Source: Profundicola sp964553105 (GTDB lineage: Bacteria; Bacteroidota; Bacteroidia; Flavobacteriales; Weeksellaceae). From it: a stretch of DNA of 64,000 nucleotides. Below, piece by piece: positions 48,768-57,455 of this stretch (position 1 is its first letter; each line of letters begins with the position of its first letter). Below the pieces are notes generated by a model. It had not been told where the DNA came from, did not search any database, and saw only the letters and a list, made by a program, of their open reading frames with translations. The stretch is from positions 3,980 through 67,979 of the forward strand of contig CAZKJO010000003.1 in NCBI GenBank assembly GCA_964553105.1. The letters run 5' to 3'. The translations under genes were made by a program, and so were the position numbers.

Positions 48768-50237
48768 AAATTACTTTCTAAATTTATCTCTAAGCAAGAG
48801 CAAGCTTGGATAACAAATGCTGTTGAAAGTCAAGAAAAGTTATTGATTGATTTAGTTAAAACTGCTAAAGCCACCAAGTTTGGAATGGATCATGATTTTG
48901 AATCCATAAAATCCCACCAAGATTATATAAAATCTGTATCGATTCAAGATTACGAAGATTTAAAGCCTTATATAGATCAAGTTAGAGAAGGTGATAAAAA
49001 TATTCTCTGGCCCAAAAAGCCGTCTTATTTTGCAAAAACTTCTGGAACAACTTCGGGCGCTAAATACATTCCGATCACCAAAGATTCCTTGCCTTATCAT
49101 ATCAAAGCCGCAAGAAATGCTTTATTAAACTACATCGTTAACTCCAAAAATGCTGATTTCGTAAATGGTAAAATGATTTTTCTACAAGGAAGTCCTGTAT
49201 TAGAGGAAGAAAATGGCATCAAAATGGGTCGTCTTTCTGGTATTGTTGCACATTATGTTCCGTCTTATCTACAAAAAAATAGAATGCCATCTTGGGATAC
49301 GAATTGCATCGCGCAGTGGGAAGAGAAAGTAGATGCAATTGTAGAAGAAACCATGACCGAGAATCTTACCGTAATTGGCGGGATTCCACCTTGGATTTTG
49401 ATGTACTTCGAAAAACTACAAGAAAGAACAGAAAAGAAAATTGGAGAAATTTTCCCTAATCTTCAGCTCATCGTGACCGGTGGAGTTAACTACGAGCCTT
49501 ATCGTGAGAAAATGAATCAGTACCTGGGCAAGAAAGTAGACATAATACAAACTTATCCTGCATCTGAGGGCTTTATTGCTTATCAAGACCAATTGGGTAA
49601 GGAAGATTTGTTACTGCTCTTAAATCACGGTATTTTCTATGAATTCGTTCCAGTAGAAGAATTTGGTAAACCAGATGCCAAAAGATTGAATATTGGCGAG
49701 GTTGAATTAGACACCAATTATGCAGTTATTTTGACTACCAATGCTGGATTGTGGTCTTATAGCATTGGTGATACCGTTAAATTCACTTCACTTGAGCCAT
49801 ATAGAATCGTAGTTACAGGAAGAATTAAACATTATACATCAGCTTTTGGTGAGCATGTGATTGCTCAAGAAGTTGAGAATGCCTTAAAAAATACATTAGA
49901 AAAGTATAAAGCTACGGTTTCTGAATTCCATATCGCGCCACAAGTCAATCCAAAGAATGGATTACCTTATCATGAATGGTTTATTGAGTTTAAGGAATTA
50001 CCGGAAGACTTAGAAAAATTTAAAAATGAACTCGATCAACAAGTCCAAAATCAAAACCCTTATTATTTTGATTTGATCGATGGAAAGGTTTTAAGACCGT
50101 TGGAAATCTCATTTGTTGAGGACAATGGATTTAATTTATACATGAAATCTCAAGGAAAATTGGGAGGTCAGTTTAAATTACCACGCTTAGCCAATGATAG
50201 AAACATTGCAGATGGACTTCAACCCTATATAAAATAA
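48768..50237 (+). CDS. GH3-family acyl-adenylating protein (auxin-responsive-promoter type), 5' end lost in gap
   Basis: The 489 residues visible after the gap are nearly complete. The P-loop of adenylating enzymes is SYFAKTSGTTSGAKYIPIT, followed by VTGGVNYEPYR, TYPASEGFIAYQDQ, DTVKFTSLEPYRIVVTGR and a C-terminal domain. This is the bacterial branch of the GH3 family; plant members conjugate amino acids to hormones. The bacterial substrate is unknown. About 20 N-terminal residues are missing. pnuC follows 4 bases later, suggesting one transcript. Confidence 0.9.
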   Translation, partial: KLLSKFISKQEQAWITNAVESQEKLLIDLVKTAKATKFGMDHDFESIKSHQDYIKSVSIQDYEDLKPYIDQVREGDKNILWPKKPSYFAKTSGTTSGAKYIPITKDSLPYHIKAARNALLNYIVNSKNADFVNGKMIFLQGSPVLEEENGIKMGRLSGIVAHYVPSYLQKNRMPSWDTNCIAQWEEKVDAIVEETMTENLTVIGGIPPWILMYFEKLQERTEKKIGEIFPNLQLIVTGGVNYEPYREKMNQYLGKKVDIIQTYPASEGFIAYQDQLGKEDLLLLLNHGIFYEFVPVEEFGKPDAKRLNIGEVELDTNYAVILTTNAGLWSYSIGDTVKFTSLEPYRIVVTGRIKHYTSAFGEHVIAQEVENALKNTLEKYKATVSEFHIAPQVNPKNGLPYHEWFIEFKELPEDLEKFKNELDQQVQNQNPYYFDLIDGKVLRPLEISFVEDNGFNLYMKSQGKLGGQFKLPRLANDRNIADGLQPYIK

Positions 50238-50241
50238 AATT

Positions 50242-50868
50242 ATGCAGGATATTATTGATTTCTTTTTATCGCCCTATGCTGAGGCTACCACGTTTGATAT
50301 CATTTTAGAAATCACTGCTGCTTTTTTTGGGGTATTGAGTGTAATCTTTGCTAAAAGAGGAAATATTTTAGTTTTTCCAACAGGAATCATTAGTACAGGA
50401 ATTTACATTTATATCACCTATGTGGTAGGTTATATAGGGGATTTTACTATTAATATTTACTACACCGCCATGAGTATTTATGGTTGGGTCTTATGGTCGA
50501 ATGTAACTCAAGAAGATCAATTAAAAATTTCTTGGTCCGATACCAAAGATTGGCTTTGGACGATAGGCATCTTCTTATTTACCATGGCATTTGTGATTGG
50601 AATTTATATATACTTTGATAAATTCGAGGATTGGACCAATTATTTCGATGTTCTGACAACTGGTTTAGCATTTGGGTCTATGTGGCTAATGGCAAAAAAG
50701 AAAGTTGAAAACTGGTTGGGATGGATTATTACGGACTTGATTTCAGCTCCTTTATATTTCGCCAAAGGTTTGGGCTTCACGGGAATACAATTCATTATTT
50801 TTCTTATCTTAGCCATACAAGGTTATCAACTTTGGAAGAATGCTGTTGGAAAAGTGAAGGTGGAATAG
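50242..50868 (+). CDS. pnuC: Nicotinamide mononucleotide/riboside transporter PnuC
   Basis: A 208-residue inner membrane protein with seven helices and the family's FFGVLSVIFAKRGNILVFPTGI, YYTAMSIYGWVLW (the W-x-x-W aromatic motif) and WLGWIITDLISAPLYFAKG. PnuC imports nicotinamide riboside for NAD salvage by facilitated diffusion. The gene has a 4-base gap to GH3 and no neighbouring NAD riboswitch or NadR kinase within this window. Confidence 0.93.
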   Translation: MQDIIDFFLSPYAEATTFDIILEITAAFFGVLSVIFAKRGNILVFPTGIISTGIYIYITYVVGYIGDFTINIYYTAMSIYGWVLWSNVTQEDQLKISWSDTKDWLWTIGIFLFTMAFVIGIYIYFDKFEDWTNYFDVLTTGLAFGSMWLMAKKKVENWLGWIITDLISAPLYFAKGLGFTGIQFIIFLILAIQGYQLWKNAVGKVKVE

Positions 50869-50952
50869 CCTACAAACCTAGGTAGGAATGTTTGTTTTTA
50901 AAATGTTATATAACATTTTGTGCCCATTTAGATTTAAGTTTAAACTCAAGAT

Positions 50953-51654
50953 GTGTCTAAAGAATATCAGCATAACAAAAGCCTAAAGAATTGGGCTGAA
51001 GATGATCGTCCCCGTGAAAAATTAATGCTTAAAGGAAAAACCTCATTATCGGATGCCGAGCTTTTGGCGATCATAATGGGTAGCGGAAATAAAGAAGAAA
51101 CCGCTGTAGATTTAGCTAAACGTATCCTGAATGATGTTCAAAATAATTGGCATGAATTATCTCGTTTGAGCCTCAAACAATTAATGAACTATAAAGGTAT
51201 TGGCGAAGCCAAAGCCATCAGTATTATTACGGCACTAGAAATCGGAAATCGAAAAGCTTTACAATTCGCATTAGAAAAGCCCAAAGTTACCAGTAGTTCA
51301 GAAGTTTTTGATGTACTTAGACCTCATTTAGCAGATTTAAACGTTGAAGAATTTTGGGTTATGTTTTTAAATCAAGCCAACAAGGTGATTTCTATTGAAA
51401 GAGTTAGCTCAGGTGGAATTAGCTATACCTTAGCAGATCCTCGTTTGATTTTTAGAACGGCTTTAGAAAAATTCGCGACAGCTATTATTGTGGCTCATAA
51501 TCATCCAAGTGGTAACATAAGACCGAGCGAACAAGATATTAGGCTGACAAAAAAGTTAGTAGAATGCGGGCAAATTTTGGATGTGGCGGTTTTAGACCAT
51601 TTAATTGTGACGCAAAAAGACTATTTTAGTTTTCGAGACGAGAACAAAATGTAA
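50953..51654 (+). CDS. radC: RadC-family JAMM-domain protein
   Basis: A 233-residue protein with an N-terminal helix-hairpin-helix region (LSDAELLAIIMGSG, MNYKGIGEAKA) and a C-terminal JAMM metalloprotease-like domain (about 110-230) with AHNHPSGNIRPSEQD (the H-x-H-P-S-G...D zinc site). Despite its name, a direct role in DNA repair is not established. It uses a GTG start at 50953. It lies one base before the next gene, so the two are coupled. Confidence 0.94.
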   Translation: MSKEYQHNKSLKNWAEDDRPREKLMLKGKTSLSDAELLAIIMGSGNKEETAVDLAKRILNDVQNNWHELSRLSLKQLMNYKGIGEAKAISIITALEIGNRKALQFALEKPKVTSSSEVFDVLRPHLADLNVEEFWVMFLNQANKVISIERVSSGGISYTLADPRLIFRTALEKFATAIIVAHNHPSGNIRPSEQDIRLTKKLVECGQILDVAVLDHLIVTQKDYFSFRDENKM

Positions 51655-51655
51655 A

Positions 51656-52903
51656 ATGAAACAAGAAATTTGGGTTTATTCAGCAAAGCAATCTCCAAGG
51701 CTAAACTATGTTTTGAATTTTATCTCAACGATTTGGGATATTGCCTTTCAAGTAACCTCAGATATTGATGAATTCACTCAAATTGAATCCGCTAAAGTTA
51801 ATTATTCACATCAGGATTTAGGTGGGATTCAAATTCAGCCACAAAAATTACTATTCGAAAAAGAATTAAAATTATTTGACTTTTCAAGTTTAGAATTGGA
51901 CAGTTTTGCCATGATATTCTTTCTGCTTTCGCGTTATGAGGAATATGTGATTCAAGAAAGAGACGCTCATAATAGATTTTTAGGAAGTTCATCTTATTTA
52001 TTTAAAACCAATCGATTAAAGTTGCCTTGGGTGGATGTTTTAGTTGAAAACTTAAAAAGCTCATTGTATGAGCGCTATCCAGATTTAAAATTTAAACAAA
52101 AGGAATTCAAGAAGCAATTGACGATAGATATCGACCAAGCTTATTTATACCAAAACAAGAGTTTTAAGCGATTTGTTGGCGCTAATCTACGCGATGCACT
52201 TAAATTAAACTTGCTTTCGATAGCGCGAAGAAAATTAAGCTATTTCTATCTCATAAAAGATCCTTGGGATGTTTATCAAGAGTTAGAAATAAATTTCGCG
52301 AACGAGGTAAATAAACCTATTTTCTTTTTCCAGGTGGGTGATTATGCCGAATTTGATAAGAATTTGAATTTTAATAATAAAACATTTCAAAAATTAATTC
52401 AAAATACCAACAAATGGGCATCAGTGGGTCTACATCCGTCTTATCAATCCAATCAAGATGCTTCGATTTTGAAGACAGAAGTACAAAGACTTGAGCAAGT
52501 TTTGGGGAAACCTGTTGCTAAGTCGAGACAGCATTATATAAAACTCGATTTACCTTCTACTTATCATCATTTGTTAGAGAATGGAATTCAAGAAGATTTT
52601 AGTATGGGGTTTGCTGATCAAGTGGGCTTCAGAGCAGGAACAGCGCATAGTTTTAATTGGTATGATTTGAGTCAAGAAAAAGAAACTAACTTAAAAATTC
52701 ATCCTTTTTGTGCTATGGATGTCACCTTCAAGAATTACTTAAAATATTCTCCCAATCAAACGTTTGAAAAAATAAAAGAACTGAAAAAAACAATCCAATC
52801 AACGGGTGGAAGTTTTTGTATGATTTGTCACAACGAGAGTTTGTCTGATTTTGGGGAGTGGAAAGGCTGGAGAGAAAGTCTTTTGTCGAGCTTTATTTCT
52901 TAA
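51656..52903 (+). CDS. Polysaccharide deacetylase-family protein with an N-terminal DUF7033-like domain
   Basis: A 415-residue protein. The N-terminal domain (about 1-130) matches the Bacteroidota pattern seen before NodB-like deacetylases: LSRYEEYVIQERDAHNRFLGSSS. The C-terminal domain (about 135-415) has LTIDIDQAYLYQNK (the first Asp pair of the deacetylase fold), SVGLHPSYQSNQD and SRQHYIKLDLPSTY, a divergent His-rich metal site, and ends near CMICHNESLSDFGEWKGW. Probably deacetylates or modifies a surface glycan. It abuts radC and is followed by FemAB-like and glycan genes. Confidence 0.78.
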   Translation: MKQEIWVYSAKQSPRLNYVLNFISTIWDIAFQVTSDIDEFTQIESAKVNYSHQDLGGIQIQPQKLLFEKELKLFDFSSLELDSFAMIFFLLSRYEEYVIQERDAHNRFLGSSSYLFKTNRLKLPWVDVLVENLKSSLYERYPDLKFKQKEFKKQLTIDIDQAYLYQNKSFKRFVGANLRDALKLNLLSIARRKLSYFYLIKDPWDVYQELEINFANEVNKPIFFFQVGDYAEFDKNLNFNNKTFQKLIQNTNKWASVGLHPSYQSNQDASILKTEVQRLEQVLGKPVAKSRQHYIKLDLPSTYHHLLENGIQEDFSMGFADQVGFRAGTAHSFNWYDLSQEKETNLKIHPFCAMDVTFKNYLKYSPNQTFEKIKELKKTIQSTGGSFCMICHNESLSDFGEWKGWRESLLSSFIS

Positions 52904-52969
52904 ATAGACTTAGATATTAAATTTTGAGATCAATAAATTCCTTGTAATTTTAAAGTTTAAATAAATCCT

Positions 52970-53848
52970 TTGTTTCAATACATACCACATTCTGACATAG
53001 ATTTCCAGCGATACAATGATTGTGTTGCAAATAGTTTGGAGCCAATTGTTTACGCAGAAAGTTGGTTTTTGGATATCGTTACCCAAAAGGATTGGGACAT
53101 TTTGGTTTATAATAATTATGAGGCTGTGATGCCGATTCCATATGCAAGAATGAAGCGCAGTTTTTGGAAGAAAAGCTTGGTCCAACCTTATTTTGCTCAA
53201 CAATTAGGCGTGATTTCTAAAGTTCCTATAGCAAAAGAAGTTCATTTAGAATTCTTAAATGAACTAAAGAAATTAAAGCCATTGGTTTATCATTTAAATT
53301 ATTTACAAACCTCTATATTAAGTGATTTGGGACTTAGGACGCGTAAGAATTATGTCTTAGATTTAAATAAATCTTATGAAGAATTGTATTATGGTTTTTC
53401 TACCAGTAAGCGGCAAGGTGTAAAGAAAGGAAAGCAAAATAATTTAAAGGTTTCTAATATCACTATTGATGAGTTCGTCTCTTTTCAAGCTAAACATATG
53501 CCCCTAAAAGAGTCAGCTCAGATTCTTAAAAAGAAAAAACAACTTTTTGAATATTGTCTCAACCGCAATTTAGGTGAAATATATGCGGTTAAGAAAGAAA
53601 AAGAAGTTGTTTCAGTCGCTTTTTTCACTAAGTATAGAAATAAATTTTACTACTCTCAATCTGCTGCAAGTGAGATGGGCAGGAAGTTATTCGCTACAGA
53701 TTTTATACTTAACTATATCATCGAAAAACACGCAAACACGCCTACAATTTTGGACTTTGAAGGATCAGAAATTCCAGGCGTCGGCAAGTTTATGGAGAGA
53801 TTTGGAGCTGAAAATCATCCCTACATCGTTGTTTCCACAAAACAGTGA
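52970..53848 (+). CDS. GNAT/FemAB-like acyltransferase
   Basis: A 292-residue protein with two GNAT-like lobes, as in FemAB/peptidoglycan bridge enzymes: YAESWFLDIVTQKDWDILVY at the start, YEELYYGFSTSKRQGVKKGKQN in the middle, and YYSQSAASEMGRKLFATDFILN near the end, with FEGSEIPGVGKFMERFGA. The likely start is TTG at 52970, since no in-frame ATG occurs before the conserved N-terminus. It may transfer an aminoacyl or acyl group to a glycan. It sits beside the deacetylase-like gene and converges on the methyltransferase gene. Confidence 0.8.
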   Translation: MFQYIPHSDIDFQRYNDCVANSLEPIVYAESWFLDIVTQKDWDILVYNNYEAVMPIPYARMKRSFWKKSLVQPYFAQQLGVISKVPIAKEVHLEFLNELKKLKPLVYHLNYLQTSILSDLGLRTRKNYVLDLNKSYEELYYGFSTSKRQGVKKGKQNNLKVSNITIDEFVSFQAKHMPLKESAQILKKKKQLFEYCLNRNLGEIYAVKKEKEVVSVAFFTKYRNKFYYSQSAASEMGRKLFATDFILNYIIEKHANTPTILDFEGSEIPGVGKFMERFGAENHPYIVVSTKQ

Positions 53849-53855
53849 AATAATC

Positions 53856-54665
53856 TTACTTAAGATCTGTCTTGGTTAACCTAACCTCAAAGTTTTTTTC
53901 AGGTAACACCGGAATCTTCAATGTGCTTTTTTTAAGATCTTGTTTGGTATAAATCGCGCACATCGAATTGGCTACATGATAAATGTTTTGGTGAATTTTC
54001 TTATCCGTTCCATCTAAAATAGCTTTGTAAACTTCATACCTCACATCTTCTGGCGAGTAAGCATAATCATGCCATACAACCACGGAATTTTCATGTACTA
54101 AATGCTTGAATACCTTTTCTGTGTCAGATTTAACGTAGTCATAATGATGGTTCCCATCAATAAAAATCACATCAAATTTCTTATTTAATCCCGCAAAGTC
54201 AAACTCTTTTGAATCTCCAACTAAGTGGGTTATACGTGGATTGTCTTTGGATAAAACTGCTTGTGCTTTGGCGTAGTCTTCATGTAATCCCAATGCCATT
54301 AATTCTTCATTAGAAAGATTTAAGGTGTAACAAACAGAAGTTACATCTGCAACATTGTTAGCACTTTCACCACGCCAAGTTCCGATTTCAAAATACTTAC
54401 AATTAGTAACTTTTTGACATAAAATGCGCAATAGAGCCAAATCTGTTGGCATAGATCCTCCACCCAAAAAACTGACATTTGGAATTTCAAAAGTATTTGA
54501 ATCAGATATATCAGACAGCTGAACCTGTTTTAAATAGTGGCTATGACCATAAGTTGCCTCGAATTTTCTTTTCCAAGCATCGTTTCGGTCCAAAATCAAA
54601 TTAATGAGCGATGGTTGGTTGACGATTTCAGATAGAAAATCAAGAAGTTTTTGAAATTTATTCAT
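53856..54665 (-). CDS. Class I SAM-dependent methyltransferase
   Basis: A 269-residue protein with the Rossmann SAM motif I CKYFEIGTWRGESANNVAD (about 92-110), the acidic motif II in LVGDSKEFDF, and FDVIFIDGNHHYDYVKSD (about 164-181). This is the PF13578-type methyltransferase common in glycan and macrolide clusters. The substrate is unknown. Its start overlaps the asparagine-synthase-like gene by eight bases, so it is translated with it. Part of the surface-glycan gene set. Confidence 0.85.
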   Translation of the reverse strand: MNKFQKLLDFLSEIVNQPSLINLILDRNDAWKRKFEATYGHSHYLKQVQLSDISDSNTFEIPNVSFLGGGSMPTDLALLRILCQKVTNCKYFEIGTWRGESANNVADVTSVCYTLNLSNEELMALGLHEDYAKAQAVLSKDNPRITHLVGDSKEFDFAGLNKKFDVIFIDGNHHYDYVKSDTEKVFKHLVHENSVVVWHDYAYSPEDVRYEVYKAILDGTDKKIHQNIYHVANSMCAIYTKQDLKKSTLKIPVLPEKNFEVRLTKTDLK

Positions 54666-56328
54666 TATTATAAATCAAATTAATGATATAGGTTAAATGT
54701 AAGGCTTTAGCACGTGTTGTATAAACCTGTGACTTACAAAATTCGGAAAATTCCTCATGAAATGGAAGCTGTAAATCCCAAGCGATGTCTATTGCTTTTT
54801 TCATCTCCTTCTTATAGTAATCTTGTAAAGCCGTAGATTGCTCAAACCAATACTGCTCTGGAGCCATGTTGAATTTTAATCTAAAATCTTTAGATAAAAG
54901 TTTTCGCCAACCAAATCGAATACGCATATACTCTCTTTCATATTTAAATTTCCAATGAGCATTTGGTTTAGAATGAATACTTTCTAATTTGAATTGCGTC
55001 CATGATGGATGAAATTTTAACATCCAATCAATATAAATCTTTCGTTTATATTTTAATTCGTAGGGTAGAGACAGAAGGAAATTTAAAACATCTTGATCTA
55101 TAAAAGGAGCTATGTTATAAGAAAATTGTTCCAGACCCCAAACGCCAGAAGCAGCCCCACAAAAGGCACGTTCGTATAATTTAAATTCCTCTTCATTGTT
55201 ATATTTCTCAATGATTTGTGCATCAAAATCAAAATGACGAGCCATAATTGTTGCGTTGATTCTGCCATACGATAAATCAGGTGGAGACATTTGAGTAGAA
55301 CTCAAAAACGCACCCATCACACCATCTCCAATATGTCCAGAATGGATAAGGCCGAAGTCTTTATTCCAGAATTTATCGATGCCAAACATCACATGCGCTG
55401 GTCCAGAATATAAAGCCGAGCCTCCAATTTCCTTGTTTATATTTTCGATATCAAATAAATGCTCAAAGGAATCTAAGGCGTAAAAATGATGCTCCAAATT
55501 ATAGACTTCAGCGATTTCCTCAGCGATAGTTTGATCTGCATAACCTAATTGACTACAAGTAAATGCCGTTTGTTCTTCAAAGCCTAAATCATGCGCCATC
55601 AGTGTAGTGACACGTGAATCTAAACCACCGCTCAGCGTCGTGAAATGTTGTTTTTGATGGTCTTTGTCTTTTCGATATTGCAGAGAGACTGCTTCTTGAA
55701 TTAATTCTTCGAAATCACTTAAAATCTTATCGTAAGATGAATTATTATTCGGCTCGGAAACAAAGGTTTTATAGGATTCGATAGAAATTTCTCCATCTTT
55801 AAAATTTAAAATACTGCCAGGCGCTAGTCTTTTTCCTTGTTCTACCCAAGATTGTGTAGAACCAAGATAGGCATAAGCTAAGAAATTATACGTTGAAAGC
55901 GGACTTAAAGTCATTTCTAGCTGTTGAGACTTCAAAAGTTGAATTAAGTTAATCTCATCATAGGAAAATACAAAGCTGCCACTCTTATGATAATAACTAA
56001 AGTTTTTATTTCCAGTCATGTCATTAAATAAGCTCAATTCACTTGTCTTTTTATTGAGAATAAAACCATGAAAAACGCCTTTCAGAGGCTTTAATTTTTG
56101 AGCTAGATTTAAATCTTGTGAAATAAAGTAATTCACCCAATCTTGTGCATTGTGAGCAAATTCTTTTATGTTTAAAATCACTCCATCCAATCCTATAATA
56201 AAATCATCTGTTTCTGTAAAGATTTTATCCTCCACAAATTGATCATTTGAATTTCGACCAAAGGAAAATTCCGCGAACGACATTTCAGTTTTATCCAATG
56301 CTATATTTCCACCGAAAAATCCTCTCAT
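54658..56328 (-). CDS. Asparagine-synthase-related protein lacking the glutaminase Cys
   Basis: A 556-residue protein. The N-terminal class II glutamine amidotransferase-like domain (about 1-195) begins MRGFFGGN, without the Cys2 nucleophile that true asparagine synthetase needs, so glutamine hydrolysis is unlikely. The C-terminal ATP-pyrophosphatase domain (about 200-556) has the PP-loop SGGLDS (233-238) and HSGHIGDGVMGAF. It may adenylate a carboxylate and use ammonia or another amine, perhaps to amidate a sugar acid in the glycan made by the adjacent genes. It overlaps both neighbours by a few bases. Confidence 0.88.
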   Translation of the reverse strand: MRGFFGGNIALDKTEMSFAEFSFGRNSNDQFVEDKIFTETDDFIIGLDGVILNIKEFAHNAQDWVNYFISQDLNLAQKLKPLKGVFHGFILNKKTSELSLFNDMTGNKNFSYYHKSGSFVFSYDEINLIQLLKSQQLEMTLSPLSTYNFLAYAYLGSTQSWVEQGKRLAPGSILNFKDGEISIESYKTFVSEPNNNSSYDKILSDFEELIQEAVSLQYRKDKDHQKQHFTTLSGGLDSRVTTLMAHDLGFEEQTAFTCSQLGYADQTIAEEIAEVYNLEHHFYALDSFEHLFDIENINKEIGGSALYSGPAHVMFGIDKFWNKDFGLIHSGHIGDGVMGAFLSSTQMSPPDLSYGRINATIMARHFDFDAQIIEKYNNEEEFKLYERAFCGAASGVWGLEQFSYNIAPFIDQDVLNFLLSLPYELKYKRKIYIDWMLKFHPSWTQFKLESIHSKPNAHWKFKYEREYMRIRFGWRKLLSKDFRLKFNMAPEQYWFEQSTALQDYYKKEMKKAIDIAWDLQLPFHEEFSEFCKSQVYTTRAKALHLTYIINLIYNNE

Positions 56329-57455
56329 TTCTTTGAAATTATACTTTGATAAACTTGATCAAATCTTTCTGCAACACGTTTTATTGAAAAGTTATTTACA
56401 ACATAATCATGCATTTCATGGGCAGAAGCATAATTTTTCTGTTGAATTAAATCTTCCATTTTGTTCACAAGCTCATCAACATCGTTAGAAGGAATAATTT
56501 CTCCAAAGTTTGATGGGAAAAACTCGCTGATTCCTCCTACATCGCTGGCAATAACTGGCGTTCCAACTGCAAAAGATTCAATAATAACACAGGGTTGATT
56601 TTCCTTAAAACTGAATAAAATAAATGCATCTGCTTGTTTCATTTTTTGAGAAACCTCTTGATGAGTTAACGTTCCAAACGTTTTAATGTAATTTTGCAGT
56701 TGTTGTTTTTCAATAAATTCCAAAATTGGTTTTAAATCTCCATTTCCACCTATGTGAAACTCAAATTTATATCCTTTATCAGCTAATATTTTCACTGCAT
56801 TTAGTTGTCCAGTTATGTTTTTATGACTGTCCAACAACATAGAGACATGTAGAAAAATCGGAACTTGATTTAAGGAATCCGTTTTTGCTTCAAATAATGT
56901 TGTGTCTACGACATTAGGTATAACTTCAAAATCTCCTTTTACGCCTTGGTTTTTCATAGCTTCATGAAGTTTTCGGCTAACGGGTAGAATTTTAACGGCA
57001 TACTTTCCAAGAATTTTGTAGAAGAAACGTTTAAACCAACTCATTTTTCCGTAGAATTCAGTGGAATGCTCGGTAATTACATATTTTTTTTGATGAAATA
57101 GTCGCTGAATTAAAACCCAAAATAGGTTGTAATACATCACATTCGCGTGAATTAAATCAATCGCCCCAATCTCCTTTTTTCCAAGTTGATAACTCCTGAA
57201 TTTTCGAAAGAAATTTATAATCGAATATTTAGATTTGGGGAAGAACACAATGACTTCTTGGTAATTTTCGTTTGTTTTATGTTTTTCAATAATGTTTTTA
57301 TCAATTTCTTTATCACCTTCCACATGTAGCACACTTACTTTATGTAAACTACTCACAGCCTTTGCATGGCGCTGAACAAAATCACCATTTAAACCTGATA
57401 TCCTGTTGGGAAACCAAGTTGAAACAAATAATATGTGTAGTTTATTCGCACTCAT
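56325..57455 (-). CDS. Glycosyltransferase family 4 enzyme
   Basis: A 376-residue GT-B retaining glycosyltransferase. The N-terminal lobe begins HILFVSTWFPNRISGLNGDFVQRHAKAV, the usual GT4 opening. The C-terminal lobe has the acidic E-x7-E motif in SFKENQPCVIIESFAVGTPVIASDVGG. It works on the cytoplasmic face of the inner membrane, adding a sugar to a growing glycan. The donor and acceptor are unknown. It overlaps the asparagine-synthase-like gene by four bases and the flippase by 14, so all are one operon. Confidence 0.93.
   Translation of the reverse strand: MSANKLHILFVSTWFPNRISGLNGDFVQRHAKAVSSLHKVSVLHVEGDKEIDKNIIEKHKTNENYQEVIVFFPKSKYSIINFFRKFRSYQLGKKEIGAIDLIHANVMYYNLFWVLIQRLFHQKKYVITEHSTEFYGKMSWFKRFFYKILGKYAVKILPVSRKLHEAMKNQGVKGDFEVIPNVVDTTLFEAKTDSLNQVPIFLHVSMLLDSHKNITGQLNAVKILADKGYKFEFHIGGNGDLKPILEFIEKQQLQNYIKTFGTLTHQEVSQKMKQADAFILFSFKENQPCVIIESFAVGTPVIASDVGGISEFFPSNFGEIIPSNDVDELVNKMEDLIQQKNYASAHEMHDYVVNNFSIKRVAERFDQVYQSIISKK

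Noticed and set aside
48087..50237. A single 716-codon gene joining M23 peptidase and GH3
   Set aside because: The frame runs through 100 N, and both parts match separate families.
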